Source of the DNA: Thysanoteuthis rhombus
Taxonomy: Eukaryota; Mollusca; Cephalopoda; Oegopsida; Thysanoteuthidae
NCBI GenBank assembly: GCA_963457665.1
Contig: OY735215.1
Location: forward strand, 30,369,041 to 30,433,040
Reading direction: 5' to 3'
DNA length: 64,000 bases
The notes beneath the pieces are model-generated. The model was not told the DNA's origin. It made no database searches and saw only the letters and a program-made list of their open reading frames with translations. The position numbers and the translations under genes were made by a program. Shown piece after piece: positions 47,801 to 57,245 of the stretch. Position 1 is the stretch's first letter. Each line of letters opens with the position of its first letter.

Positions 47801-50800
47801 ACACAACTTGTACTGACTAAAGAGCCAAAATTATGCACTATATTGCAGTCTCATAGAATGTGCACTTTTTTAAATCCCATATATATTTTTTTCAAATATC
47901 ATCATTACACTGGCTACAAAGCTTATGCTAGCCTACGCCTGCTTATGTACCACCATCAGTTGTCTACAATTGCCAATCTACATTCTGCATTTTTAGCAGA
48001 AAATACTGTAGCATGTATACCTTCAATAAATAAAAAAATACTGTACAAGTAAGTACTGTCTGTATCACAGTACAGTTACATAAGTACAGCAATAGACATA
48101 CATTGGTAAACCCAGTATAAGCTTGCCTATGTTGACTAAATTTTGTTCACACCTATTCACATTGGACAGGTATAATGAATTTCAGTATATATATAATGTT
48201 TCAATACAATACATCTTTCAATGTAGAATGCAATCATTTTCATATCTAAAAGATGTAAAGTTAAATTTGATTTTATCTTATAGAAAAAGAACAAGTATTA
48301 GGTAAGCTTTTACTCCAAAAAATGCTATCTCAAAAATTGATGAAGGAATACATGGGGAGAAAAGAAACCATGTAAGAAAGGAGCAGTAGCATGTTTATTG
48401 ATACATTATTCTTTGAAAAAATATTGATGCATTAAAGTAACTGTTCAGTAGAAAATAGCAACAGGTATTGATAACAAGATATACCATAAAATTATGTAAG
48501 ATAAATTGTATAGAACGTCATCGAAACAGAAACACATCATAGCCAACCGTAGATGACATTTTTGTGGCCAAGCGCTAAATTAATCTTAATTCATGTGGTA
48601 AACCTTCATCCAAAATAGAACCTCTTTTCACTACTTTTCCTTTTTTATATTTTACACTTTTCTGGCTGAAAATTTTTGACAGGTTACCCCCACTCCATGT
48701 TGGGATTGAGATCATCGACATCTTCAGGGATTCCCATATTATCCCCAATATGACTTCTCAGGTCTGATAATCACTTAGTCATCAATAGCAAAAATGATGT
48801 CATGTTCTCTAACACCTGAAGGACCTGGTCAGAATCTTCTTGAGGAAGGGTTTTCTTTTCAGAAATATGTACCATGTTGTTTGTTTCATCACCATAAAGC
48901 AATCCATACATCCTCTCCTACACTCTGGTATCCTGTAACTCCAAATGCCATTATAACTCAGCCAAACATACCATCATCACCGTTTTTTTCCAGTCAGGGG
49001 ATATTCAAAAAATTCGAGGAGCCTAACATGCCCTGCTTCTTCTCTGTGGAGAAAAAACCTGGACCAGTCCCAGAAAGTGAAGAGGAGGAAAAACCGGTGG
49101 CTCTAGGTGGAACCTACTCAAGAGATAGATCAACCAGTGGCCCCACAATACTAAGGACTCATTCAAGGCTGCCATCGTGGACATGATGGCCAACATGAAC
49201 GAGAACCACCTGATCCAGGCATGCAGTGGCTTCAAAGACCACATCGAGTCTGTCCTTGAAGTTGAGGTTGGTTTTATAGAATAACCCGTTTCTTTATATC
49301 CATTTGAACATGTGTACCAATTTTCATGAAGATATATTGATTTATTTTCTATTGAATATCTTTGTTTTCCTTTATATTTTCGTTTGTTCTTAATCACCTG
49401 GTGCACTGTATGGTAATAAAATAATCACGTGGTACTGTAATGACAAAAAAGGCATGTGAAAACTTGCTCACATCTGAGTGCAGTGAGGGTGGCAGAACAT
49501 GGTGGGGGATAAGATTGTGCAGGTAGAGAAAAAAAAAAGTTCAAGAAGGTTTGGTAAAGTGGCAGACCAGCACCAGACACTACAGTTAGTAGGGCAGAGC
49601 TTAGACAAAATACTAGCAGTAGCAGTGTGGGCCGTATAACTATTCAAAGGCAGAAGTGAATCCGAACAAATTTTCAGACAAGAAAAAGCTTTGTCTATCA
49701 AAATATTTTACAGTATTATTTCAAATTGAGTGTGTCTTATTTTTCTACAGAGATATACAATGTGTATGTGTGTATATGAAATTGGTTTAAAACCAGCAAA
49801 ATTCTAAAACAATAATTAGAACCCACCATCACAGTCAATAACTGTTGCATAAAAATTTGTGAAGTCGTTTAAAAAATTCCATCAAAGAATAAATATAAGT
49901 CTGAATAAATTCTATGACATCAATGGTATTTTCCACTGGAAAACATCTAAATAAGAAATACCTTGATTCTCCAGAATGAGAATGAGGCCCCCAAAAGTAT
50001 TTTTTTCCAAAAATCAAAAGTCATTTTTATAAAGGGACTAGTATGAGTACTGATGCCAATTTTCAAATATGCAGACAAAATGGTACGGTCTAGAGCACTG
50101 AAACAAAAATAACAAAAACAAAACAAAAACAACAAAAAACAAAAACAAAAATACATGCATATATAACAAAGGATAGAACTCTTTGCCATCTTTAATGGCT
50201 ATAGTTATTCAACTCAAAATATATGACTAGTATATACTGAAATGGTCTGTACTTCAAATAGAAGACATAAATGGCTCAGCTGGAATCAGTCAACTAAGAA
50301 ATAATACATATCATGAACCCTCATTAAAAGAGAACAATTGTGGGAAGGGGGGGGGTCCATTTTAGCCGATTGTCTGATTTAACTGATGGTAGAGATTAAT
50401 ACTATGCACTTATATAATATTAGAAAGTGTATACATTGAAAATGATATATATTTCATAGTTATATGGTACATTTTATTAAATTATTCAAGATATATCAAG
50501 GCTTATTAGTCTGGATCTAATAAATCAAGATCTGACTTCTCTGAAAATTCCTAAACTGTTACAAGTATATCTACTTCTAAATATGGAGAAGTAATTGTAA
50601 TAGACACTTCCAGAAATGAACACTGTCCTGTATAGCTGACACGGACGGTCACACTCTTAACCAGGGTAGCCAGATGTGTCCAATTTCAGACATTGTATCC
50701 GTTTTTAGCTCAGTATGTCCAATTAATAGTTAAATAAATCAGACATCCAAAATTGTCAGAATTATGTCCAATTTAAGGCCCCACATGAATTCAAATTGAT

Positions 50801-51344
50801 ACTTCCAATACCAGAAGCTCTATACAAATCATCTTTCAGAAAAGGTTCATTAATATTATCTAATTATCAATTTTTGATTTGTCTCGAAGAAGAAAGATAG
50901 AAAGATTGATACCTTCTAATAATAAACACTATGACTTCATTGCAAGAATACATTAGCCAGAATTTTCCTGGAAAGTTCCTTCATTATTTAGGTTGCCAAA
51001 AAATAATTGGTGCACAAAATCTAATTTTAGTTTTTCAATTTCTAAAAGATTGTTCAAAAGAAAAAGTTCCAGATTATGACACAATAAAAGCGAGAGGTAA
51101 ATTAATCTTGAGTCCAGATGCATGATTTCTGAAACAACGTGATATTAACAGTCAACAAAAACCCCTGGATTTACAATATTGTGCAGTTATGTGGAAAAAT
51201 TAATAGTGAATTGTTCAATCTTTGGTAGAAGTTTACAATAGGGGGCACTGCTGTTGAAGTTCAATTTTTAGAAAATCATAGTACGACATTTTGTTCATTT
51301 CATCTGATATCCGGCCAGCTTAAGAGGGTCCATTTTAACAAAGG

Positions 51345-51396
<52 letters not shown>

Positions 51397-54300
51397 CACA
51401 CAAATAGAATGTATATTTGAGCCAATCCCAAGAAAAAAGTTTGAATAGCAAAATATTTAAAGAATATCAATTTTCACTAATATATACATAAAATCCATAC
51501 ACCATCAATAGTCCAAGTACTTCCAAAACATAAAATAAAATTCAACTATCTTACTATAATTCATCAAAAAGCAGAACTAAAGAATGGCTGGAGCTATGAC
51601 CACCAAATGTTCTGTGATTAATAATGGGATCCCAGAGCATGTTTTGGCGATTAGTTTTTTCAAAGTTCTCCTCAAAAAATAAGTGTTGTGTCTGCATTTT
51701 TGTTCTTCCTGATGATAATGATCGGCTTCCCATCTACTTATCTATATAACACTTTGATTCTGTTTATCAGTGCATTGTAGCCCGAGGTTCAAGTTATCCC
51801 TACAATGTGCTAACCAGAACAAAAACTTCAGGTGATTTGAAACTAAATAATCATAGTAGGAGGTATGCGTTTGTGCTCACTCTGATAATAATCATCTGAT
51901 TTCCATCTATTTTTTTATAATTTACCACATGTTCATCAAAGCTCACATAACTCAAGGAGGGCTAGAGCTATGTCCGCCGTATTTACTGCGATTACTAAGA
52001 AGACCACTGAGTACGTTTTTAGCTTATGAGTTTGAAAAAATGATAGAGTGGTTGTCTACATTTTTGCTCACTCCGATAACATAACTATCAACATAAAATC
52101 AGATGTTTGATTCCTAACTTTATATGTCCTGTAGGTATCCCAAACTGAGCATTGTAGCCAGAGTTATTGAATTAAGGTACAACTAACTAATATATAAAAT
52201 TTTTAAAATTTAGATCCCTTATAGGGACCAGTATATCATTTAAGCCTACCGTAGGAACTAGCTGAAAATTGATTACTATTATTACGTAATTATGTATTGA
52301 TAAAATGAAAAATTGCCCCTTAATAGAAAAATAGCATGAATGCACATGACTCAGTACATAGATGTGAAAAAAAAAAACCTTGTAAAAGAATACAAAATAG
52401 TTATGAATAAGGGAAATAAGATTAATTTTATTTACTGATGGTACCACACATTTCTTGGTAATATCAGTATAGCCTCTCTGGAGGACATTGTAAGTGATAA
52501 AAAAAGAAATTACAATAAATATAATGGTAATAAAGGGAGCTAATTTGTAAAACACTGCCTCTGACAACAGTGTTAATAAAGAAGGTGAAGCAAGAGACAT
52601 CAAGTAGTGCTGTGTCCACTATCTGCTGACCATTTCACACACTAATAGACAAGACCAGCAGGGTTGCCAAATTTGTCTGATTTGGGATATTGCATTCATT
52701 TTTAGCCTTGTATGTCCAATAAGAATTTAAACCAGTTTAAAGCTCCTCATGAATTAGGATTGATTTTTCTGAACCCAAAGAACTCTGTCTACAAACCATC
52801 TTTCAGAAATCTATAATTTAGGTTTATGATTTTATTAATTTTCGTTTCATCAGAAAATAGAGATAGAACAGTTGATACATTTGAATCACAATATAAAATA
52901 CAATCTTATTGCTGGAGAAATTTTAGATCAAAATATCCAGTGAGTGAGATCGAACATGAACAAATCTAGAGTCCAGATGCAGGATTTATGAAATAACATG
53001 ATCTTTTCAACAGGCAACAGTCATCCCTTCAATTCAAAATACCATGCGGTTATATGGAATGATTAATTATGTATAATTTAATCTTAGGTAAAAGTTTACA
53101 ATAGCGGAGGAGAATGGTACAATCTCTATAGCTAGAGAATTTTTTTTACCTAATTAAAGCACATAATTCTAAAGATTTAGTACGGTTATACATGCACGCA
53201 CTCACACAATTTGCATCCTCTATAATAATTACTTTTTCTCAAAAATTTTTCCACTATCTTGACCTTTCTTGATTTTCATTGCCAATTTTACATTACAAAA
53301 AATCTTTGGCATGACTTCGGGACATACATAGTTTCAATCATATATCATAAAAAATACCTGATATTGCCTATGAATATAAACTACCCTAAGAAATTGATAT
53401 ATTTTTTTTTCTTCTTTTTAGTTATTAAACTGGAATTATGTCAGACATTTATGCAGTATGGAACTATTACGTAAAACTAACTTAATTTTGAAATGTTTTG
53501 AGAGTGAGCTCAAATAACTCATTAAATCACAAGTCTCAGGTTTTTTCTTGAATAGTAAGTACAAATATTTTGAGACAAGCAAGTTCTTGGAGTCCATCAT
53601 CATTCTACACTTAATTGTTTTTGTTTTATAAGATCGAATTCTATTGGACAATCATACATATATTAGCACTAAAATACAAAATATTGATTTCATCATCGTC
53701 TTCAGCTTTCTGGTGTCTGTCATTGGACAGACCTTTCCTCAATATTCACCAGACCTCTCTGGCATCGCACTCTGAGATAGTTTTCAATCCTGCAATTTTG
53801 TCTTGGAGTTTATTTATGAATAAGAGAGCCAACTGCTTTGTTTTCCTTTTCCATAAATGTTTGCTCTTTAGTTTGATTAGTTCTTCTCCGGATCTGCTCA
53901 TTTTGTTAATACTGATAATGTCCCATTTGATATTTTTGATTAAAATTTTCAAGATCAGTTAGGTGCATGTCAGTTGAGAGTGTTCTGTTGTTGTAGGTGA
54001 CAATGATAATGTGTGACATTCTTGGGATTGTGTAAGGGTAGACACACTTGGAGCACATCCTAAACATCCACCCACAAAACCAAAGCAAGTGCTGACTTTT
54101 GGAACCAATAATCTAACAGGAGCGGCCAGTATATTTTTAGCAGTGGGATAAACCTTACTCTTCCGCACTGGGCCATGACGTATTGGATGGATCTAGCGGA
54201 TTGGTTACATCTGATGTCAATCAGAATAACCTCAGAGATCAGCACCCATTGTATCCCCACTTGACTAGAGATGAGACATGGGCGTATGCAGCATTGTAAG

Positions 54301-55679
54301 CTAAATGACTTCATTCCATATTTTATTAGTGGTATTACGTCAGAACGTTTTTGATATGTAAGAGGAACATTCCATAGCAAATCACCCGGTTTTAGGAACT
54401 TTCCCCCAGGTCACCCTCTCAGATTCTGCTGAAAACAATCACAGGCACTCCCATACCCAACTCATGGGGAAATCCAAAACATCAGGTCAACGACTCAAGC
54501 AGTTTCAAAATTAAATATCTTTGGAATTCCAACCTCAGACACCTACAGCTGGTATATACAGCCTCAAAACCTTATGACCAGGACCAACACCCTCTGTAGA
54601 ATGCAAAAGTGTGATCAGATCAGATGCATCTCATGGATATGCTATCCCACAAGGCCTCAAAAACAGAAGAAAATCTCAAACACAAAAAAGACACTGCACA
54701 CCCTGAGAGAGCCTTTAACCCAAACAGTATGCTAGATAAAGCACTCATAGCAGATCATGTACAAGTAGCAACCATACTCATCACTGTCATAGGAGTTTCA
54801 GAATGATAAAACTTCAAAGAATATTCTGACTTACATGCCCGCAAAATGATGAGCACATATATCTCAAATTTAATACCTAGGTTGATGATTATTTGTTTAG
54901 ATAACATCTAAATGCAAGTGAAAAATATACTTATTGAAATGGAAAAAATAATGTATCAAGATACAACCTCATTTCATCTTATGATATAAAAGCCATTGTC
55001 ACTTTTTTGCTTTCTGTCATACTGAAGCAGACAGAGAGGAAGCAAGTAAAGCTAAGCTCTATTATGTGTGTTCACATCTACATCACTACTACGACTGATG
55101 TCTGGGTAGTAGCATTGAAGATAATTCCACTAAATATAGCATCTCTGATATTTCAAGAATCAAACTGATGTTTTTTTCATATTAATAAAGAAATTTGTTT
55201 TTTCACCCCATATTGTTTCCTTATTGGCTTAAAATTAATCAAAAACTTCTCATATACCACACAGTCTCCCGCACAAAACAAGTAAACGGGGGGGGGGGGA
55301 ATATTCAACACTATTGCTCCAAAAATTGATACAGAATACAAAAATTTCCTTTGTATTAAGTGTAGGCAAGCTGAAACTGTCTTTAATAAGGAATAAAATC
55401 GGCCAGATTTTTTCATTTCTAAGTAACTTATCAAAGAAAATAACTATAATTAGTATCCAGAACAAATTACTTTTATCACACATCATATTATCAGATATTA
55501 ATCGACTAAAGTAGATTTTTATTGGATAATTTGGGAAGAAATTGATCAGATCTAGTCTAAAACAGCTAATCCAGCTGGTCTTCTTTTTGCCCACTCCATA
55601 ATTAACGTTCCCACCTAGAACTGTCACGCCATCCTTTTTTTCTAATCCCCACTTAAAAAGTGTGCACTCTAACATACAT

Positions 55680-55717
<38 letters not shown>

Positions 55718-56339
55718 ATACCTATTTGTATGATACATAAATATATCCTTCATTTTTTATGATTACTATGCTAGTTTATACTTGAGATTAAGTGGAGACA
55801 CCATTATGTAAAAATAAAATACAGTTGTATAAAAGATAACCATTGTATACAAACATTTTAAAAGAAACTACTGTATCACAATAATTGGTAACTGCTGAAA
55901 AGCAGTACATGTAGCAATATAAATATAAAAATCACTATAGAACTCTCAACACATTTTTCAAATGCTTTCTCCTTTCAGAAAAGAAATTATTAAAAATTTG
56001 GCAATTAAAAAAAGTAAAAACATCTGCAGTCAATTCTACTTCATTTAACAGTTCTGGGAAAAAAATCAGGTTTAAAAGCACTTGTAAATAAAGAATTTTG
56101 ATACTTCATCTCAAATATGGAAGTATTGTTTCATCAATTAAGTAAAGTGACTTACTGCAGTTAACAATGCAGCAAATTCAACAAAATAAAATGAATTATG
56201 TTCAGTGCTACTCACCCTTTCTGTCTTCTCCCTGAGCAATTTCAGCAAGATACCGGTAATAGTCGCCCTTCATCTTCAAATAAAATACTTTGCTTTCTTC
56301 CCCAGATGCTTTGGGAATTAAATATTCTGCCAGAAGATT
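32803..56339 (-). CDS. 14-3-3 protein, divergent paralog (gene 2; first coding exon outside the window)
   Basis: Coding exons on the minus strand are 56339-56216, 46090-45918, 34682-34587 and 32853-32803, all with GT-AG introns. They encode the C-terminal 60% of a 14-3-3 adaptor protein: [12 protein letters not shown] to [36 protein letters not shown] to [25 protein letters not shown] to [23 protein letters not shown] and stop. The phosphate-binding R-Y pair, the helix-7 N and E, and the C-terminal N and W are kept. Differences from gene 1 and from the family are [12 protein letters not shown] instead of [18 protein letters not shown] instead of VFYYEI, and three extra residues in the loop before PTNP. 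Exon 1 (about 104 codons) must lie beyond 64000. Intron positions and phases equal those of gene 1. Introns are far larger (1.7, 11.2 and 10.1 kb). Confidence 0.93.
33020..34065. mobile_element. Candidate DNA transposon/MITE with terminal inverted repeats
   Basis: GCACCACTGATTTTCCGGCA at 33031-33050 is matched in inverse by TGCCGGAAAATCGGTGGTAT at 34031-34050, 17 of 20 positions complementary, with weaker AT-rich pairing outside. The two ends enclose about 1 kb without a long open frame, so the element is non-autonomous. It lies in the last intron of 14-3-3 gene 2. The superfamily is not identified, and the target duplication is not clear because the flanks are AT-rich. Confidence 0.6.
33121..33340 (+). 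repeat. tRNA-Val-like SINE
   Basis: TAGTGTAATTGTTAGCATG (A box) is followed by an anticodon-arm-like ATGCCTAACATGTAGAAGG and TCCTGC. This tracks the middle of animal tRNA-Val(AAC) closely. The B box is degraded, so it is a SINE head, not a tRNA gene. A tail with CATCCTGCCAAGTATGTGG follows. It lies inside the inverted-repeat element. Confidence 0.5.
34587..34682 (-). CDS. 14-3-3 gene 2, coding exon 4
   Basis: The 96-bp exon has acceptor CTGTTGCAG and donor GTAAGT. It encodes [20 protein letters not shown], then [12 protein letters not shown]. Same length and phase as in gene 1. Confidence 0.94.
38350..38445 (+). repeat. tRNA-like SINE fragment
   Basis: GTGTAACAGTATTTAGAGTA resembles an A box (GTGGTGCAGTGGTTAGAGCA type). 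It is followed by CTAAGCTATAGGTTGAAAGG and a B-box-like GAGTTGTATTCCCGG. Order and spacing fit a decayed tRNA-derived SINE head. Confidence 0.45.
40722..40875 (+). repeat. Possible decayed SINE
   Basis: GGTGTGGATGGTCTAATGCA resembles a degraded A box and GAGTTCAAACTGAGAC a degraded B box about 45 bases later. AATTCCCTTGGAAAAATCAT resembles common SINE bodies. This is a weak call. Confidence 0.3.
41000..41435 (+). mobile_element. LINE 3' fragment (reverse transcriptase C-terminus), broken
   Basis: On the plus strand, [20 protein letters not shown] is followed by LKLRTKQSA, a stop, [15 protein letters not shown] and [19 protein letters not shown]. The A-E-T-W and K-W-Q-W-x-x-H-V-A-R blocks are typical of the region just after the reverse transcriptase domain in endonuclease-type non-LTR retrotransposons. 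An AT-repeat insertion at about 41309-41340 and several stops interrupt it. It ends near TCAGAAGCTAGAAGACTGAT with a GATGAT tail. It is truncated at the 5' end, the usual outcome of target-primed insertion. Confidence 0.75.
42525..42600 (+). repeat. tRNA-like SINE fragment
   Basis: TTTGGTAGCCTAATGATATT (A-box-like) is followed by ATAAAGGTATGGGAGTTCAATCC, whose end is B-box-like, then TCAACCAAAGC. This fits a decayed tRNA-derived head, lying next to the 3' end of a LINE fragment. Confidence 0.4.
42700..43225 (-). mobile_element. LINE 3' fragment (reverse transcriptase C-terminus), broken
   Basis: On the minus strand the frame reads [18 protein letters not shown], then [20 protein letters not shown] and [14 protein letters not shown]. 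After a frame change it continues with [16 protein letters not shown] and [18 protein letters not shown]. It aligns with the fragment at 41.0 kb but is a separate, better preserved copy in the opposite orientation. It ends at a (GAT)n tail at about 42705-42725. It is truncated at the 5' end and carries at least one frameshift. Confidence 0.8.
44104..44832. mobile_element. pogo/Tigger-like MITE
   Basis: The left end TAGTAGTCCCTTGAATTTTG and the right end, read on the opposite strand, TACAGTAGTCCCTCTAATCT, form terminal inverted repeats bordered by TA. TCCCTYGAAT-type ends followed by a GCGG/TGCGAA-rich subterminal region are characteristic of pogo/Tigger non-autonomous elements. The 0.73-kb interior has no transposase. 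It contains a G run near 44785. Confidence 0.6.
45918..46090 (-). CDS. 14-3-3 gene 2, coding exon 3
   Basis: The 173-bp exon has acceptor TTTATTTCAG and donor GTAAGT. It is nine bases longer than its counterpart in gene 1, giving three extra residues between the DIATG helix end and PTNPIRLG. The usually invariant histidine of [10 protein letters not shown] is asparagine here. Confidence 0.93.
48790..49284 (+). mobile_element. Tc1/mariner-type transposase relic
   Basis: The best-preserved part, about 49135-49284, reads [20 protein letters not shown], then [27 protein letters not shown] and stop. This has the layout of the transposase C-terminus in the Tc1/mariner superfamily (segment-length helix, H-L-I-x-A-C-x-x-F, then an E-x-x-G-F-I-E ending). 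Upstream, YNSAKHTI may mark the region of the second catalytic aspartate but stops and frameshifts intervene. It is inactive. Confidence 0.6.
50312..51347 (+). mobile_element. Inverted-repeat DNA element, copy B
   Basis: The left end TGAACCCTCATTAAAAGAGA, followed by GGTCCATTTTAGCCGATTGT, is answered on the right by AAGAGGGTCCATTTTAACAA and GGTTTCA at about 51319-51347 in inverse orientation. The element is about 1 kb and ends against an (AT)n microsatellite. A 64-codon open frame at 50931-51125 (ending [17 protein letters not shown]) may be a relic of a coding region. The left 150 bp match the element at 20.4-20.7 kb, and the interior matches 52.65-53.11 kb. Confidence 0.55.
51349..51392 (+). 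repeat. (AT)n microsatellite
   Basis: About twenty AT dinucleotides lie directly at the right end of the inverted-repeat element. Confidence 0.95.
51580..52180 (+). repeat. Degenerate tandem repeat, two full units and one partial
   Basis: Units share GGCTGGAGCTATGACC / GGCTAGAGCTATGTCC, then a GAGCATGTTTT / GAGTACGTTTTTAGC block, then a GTCTGCATTTTTGTTC / GTCTACATTTTTGCTC block, and end in a GATAATGATC-like stretch followed by ATTGTAGCC. Full units are at about 51585-51790 and 51955-52170. A partial unit lies at about 51850-51930 (TTTGTGCTCACTCTGATAAT). Divergence is high. Confidence 0.6.
52655..53110 (+). repeat. Second copy of the 50.6-51.25 kb repeat, internally deleted
   Basis: Matching blocks in the same order include GTATGTCCAAT, ACAAACCATCTTTCAGAAA (50.8 kb: ACAAATCATCTTTCAGAAA), GAGTCCAGATGCAGGATTT (51.1 kb: GAGTCCAGATGCATGATTT) and GGTAAAAGTTTACAATAG. 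It lacks roughly 120-150 bp of the interior including the open frame of the first copy. Confidence 0.65.
53690..54090 (-). mobile_element. LINE endonuclease-domain fragment joined to a LINE-like 3' end
   Basis: On the minus strand, [20 protein letters not shown] is followed, after a frameshift, by [40 protein letters not shown] and [17 protein letters not shown]. This is the start of an APE-type endonuclease domain of a non-LTR retrotransposon (family pattern: TYN-RTL, K-WDI-G-SE-R, GEEL-LKSGH, VGF-INK, D-I). It then runs into GACAGACACCAGAAAGCTGA and GACGATGAT, which resembles a LINE 3' terminus. The reverse transcriptase region is missing, so the copy is internally deleted. Confidence 0.7.
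55682..55714 (+). repeat. (AT)n microsatellite
   Basis: About sixteen AT dinucleotides lie in intron 2 of 14-3-3 gene 2. They explain the poly-YI stretch of an overlapping open frame. Confidence 0.95.
56216..56339 (-). CDS. 14-3-3 gene 2, coding exon 2
   Basis: The 124-bp exon has acceptor TTTTACAG and donor GTGAGT. It encodes [19 protein letters not shown], then [20 protein letters not shown], then RK plus one base. Its length and phase are identical to exon 2 of gene 1. Confidence 0.94.
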
Positions 56340-56682
56340 CTGTAAAACAGAAACCAAACACATATCAAAATCAATGACAGATTTTCAAGGTTTAGAGAAA
56401 AATTCAACTCATATTTATGAGAAATAATTACAAGTTTCAAATACTTCAGGATTGAATACATATGAAACAAAAGAATCTTTCCACTCTTAAATTCATGAAC
56501 CGCTGATAAACACTTGATTTGTTAATTAATACACCGCTGCCAACCACTTGGAAACAAACAACTCTCAAATAAACAATATAAGGACCAAAACACTTCTGCA
56601 CTGAAGACAACAATTGTTACACATTTAGAGAAGAAAAAAATTAGTATATCTCGGAATTTTTGAGATGAGGTATTATTATTTC

Positions 56683-56946
56683 CATTATTATTCGGACCAT
56701 CCTCATCTTTGTTGTTTTTTATACAACGTTTCGGCCGTTGCACTCTACGGCCTTCGTCAGGTATCATCTGGGAGATTTTTGGGAAGTAACGAACCGAACC
56801 CTTTATTTATCCGACGGGGGTATATCGACCGTACTCCCCTCTTTCAGCGTTAGTAGTATTGTTATACTGCCTCACACTAGGATCGAACCTAGTACCATCA
56901 GATTACTTAACAGTAATTTGTCTGATGCTGTAACCACTGCGCTATG
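56683..56946 (-). mobile_element. tRNA-derived SINE, left copy, opposite orientation
   Basis: This is the reverse complement of 56951-57214 with no mismatch found. It has the same A and B boxes and central block on the minus strand. Its 3' end at 56683 has no A tail and runs into AT-rich sequence (TATTATTATTT). Confidence 0.85.
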
Positions 56947-57214
56947 GACACATAGCGCAGTGGTTACAGCATCAGACAAATTACTGTTAAGTAATCTGAT
57001 GGTACTAGGTTCGATCCTAGTGTGAGGCAGTATAACAATACTACTAACGCTGAAAGAGGGGAGTACGGTCGATATACCCCCGTCGGATAAATAAAGGGTT
57101 CGGTTCGTTACTTCCCAAAAATCTCCCAGATGATACCTGACGAAGGCCGTAGAGTGCAACGGCCGAAACGTTGTATAAAAAACAACAAAGATGAGGATGG
57201 TCCGAATAATAATG
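56683..57214. repeat. 264-bp inverted repeat with 4-bp spacer (two head-to-head SINEs)
   Basis: Arms are 56683-56946 and 56951-57214 with spacer GACA. Every position compared pairs, and translations of the two strands across the arms are identical except at the spacer. Each arm is one tRNA-derived SINE lying head-to-head, so the 5' ends meet in the centre. The right arm runs into an A run (57215-57243); the left has no matching T run. The 11-mer GAAAAAAATTA occurs on both sides (56633-56643 and 57244-57254) and could be a target duplication of the whole unit, but it is AT-rich and may be chance. Confidence 0.95.

Positions 57215-57243
<29 letters not shown>
56951..57243 (+). mobile_element. 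tRNA-derived SINE, right copy with poly-A tail
   Basis: The A box TAGCGCAGTGG lies at 56953-56963 and the B box GGTTCGATCC at 57008-57017, so the head is a tRNA-type RNA polymerase III promoter. A body of about 190 bp follows. It includes CGAAGGCCGTAGAGTGCAAC and GGCCGAAACGTTGTA (57140-57174), a small hairpin-forming block of the kind seen as a conserved central domain in several animal SINE families. The element ends in a 29-base A run. Confidence 0.85.

Positions 57244-57245
<2 letters not shown>

Larger units (their letters stand above)
46091..56215 (-). other. 14-3-3 gene 2, intron 2
   Basis: The 10.1-kb intron contains a mariner-type relic (48.8-49.3 kb), an inverted-repeat element (50.3-51.35 kb) and a second copy of its interior (52.65-53.1 kb). 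It also holds a degenerate tandem repeat (51.58-52.18 kb), a LINE endonuclease fragment (53.7-54.1 kb) and two AT microsatellites. No further exon is seen. Confidence 0.85.

Noticed and set aside
47725-48140. Possible DNA transposon starting GGCATGCGTCACTTAACATC
   Set aside because: The start looks like a transposon end, but no matching inverted end was found downstream, so no boundaries can be supported.
49023-49406. 127-codon minus-strand frame
   Set aside because: It is antisense to the mariner-type transposase relic.
56872-57025. Functional tRNA genes at the centre of the palindrome
   Set aside because: A and B boxes are present, but the acceptor and anticodon arms do not fold as a tRNA and the sequence continues into a SINE body with an A tail.
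56738-57159. Two identical 95-codon frames on opposite strands
   Set aside because: They are the two strands of the SINE palindrome; SINEs are non-coding.
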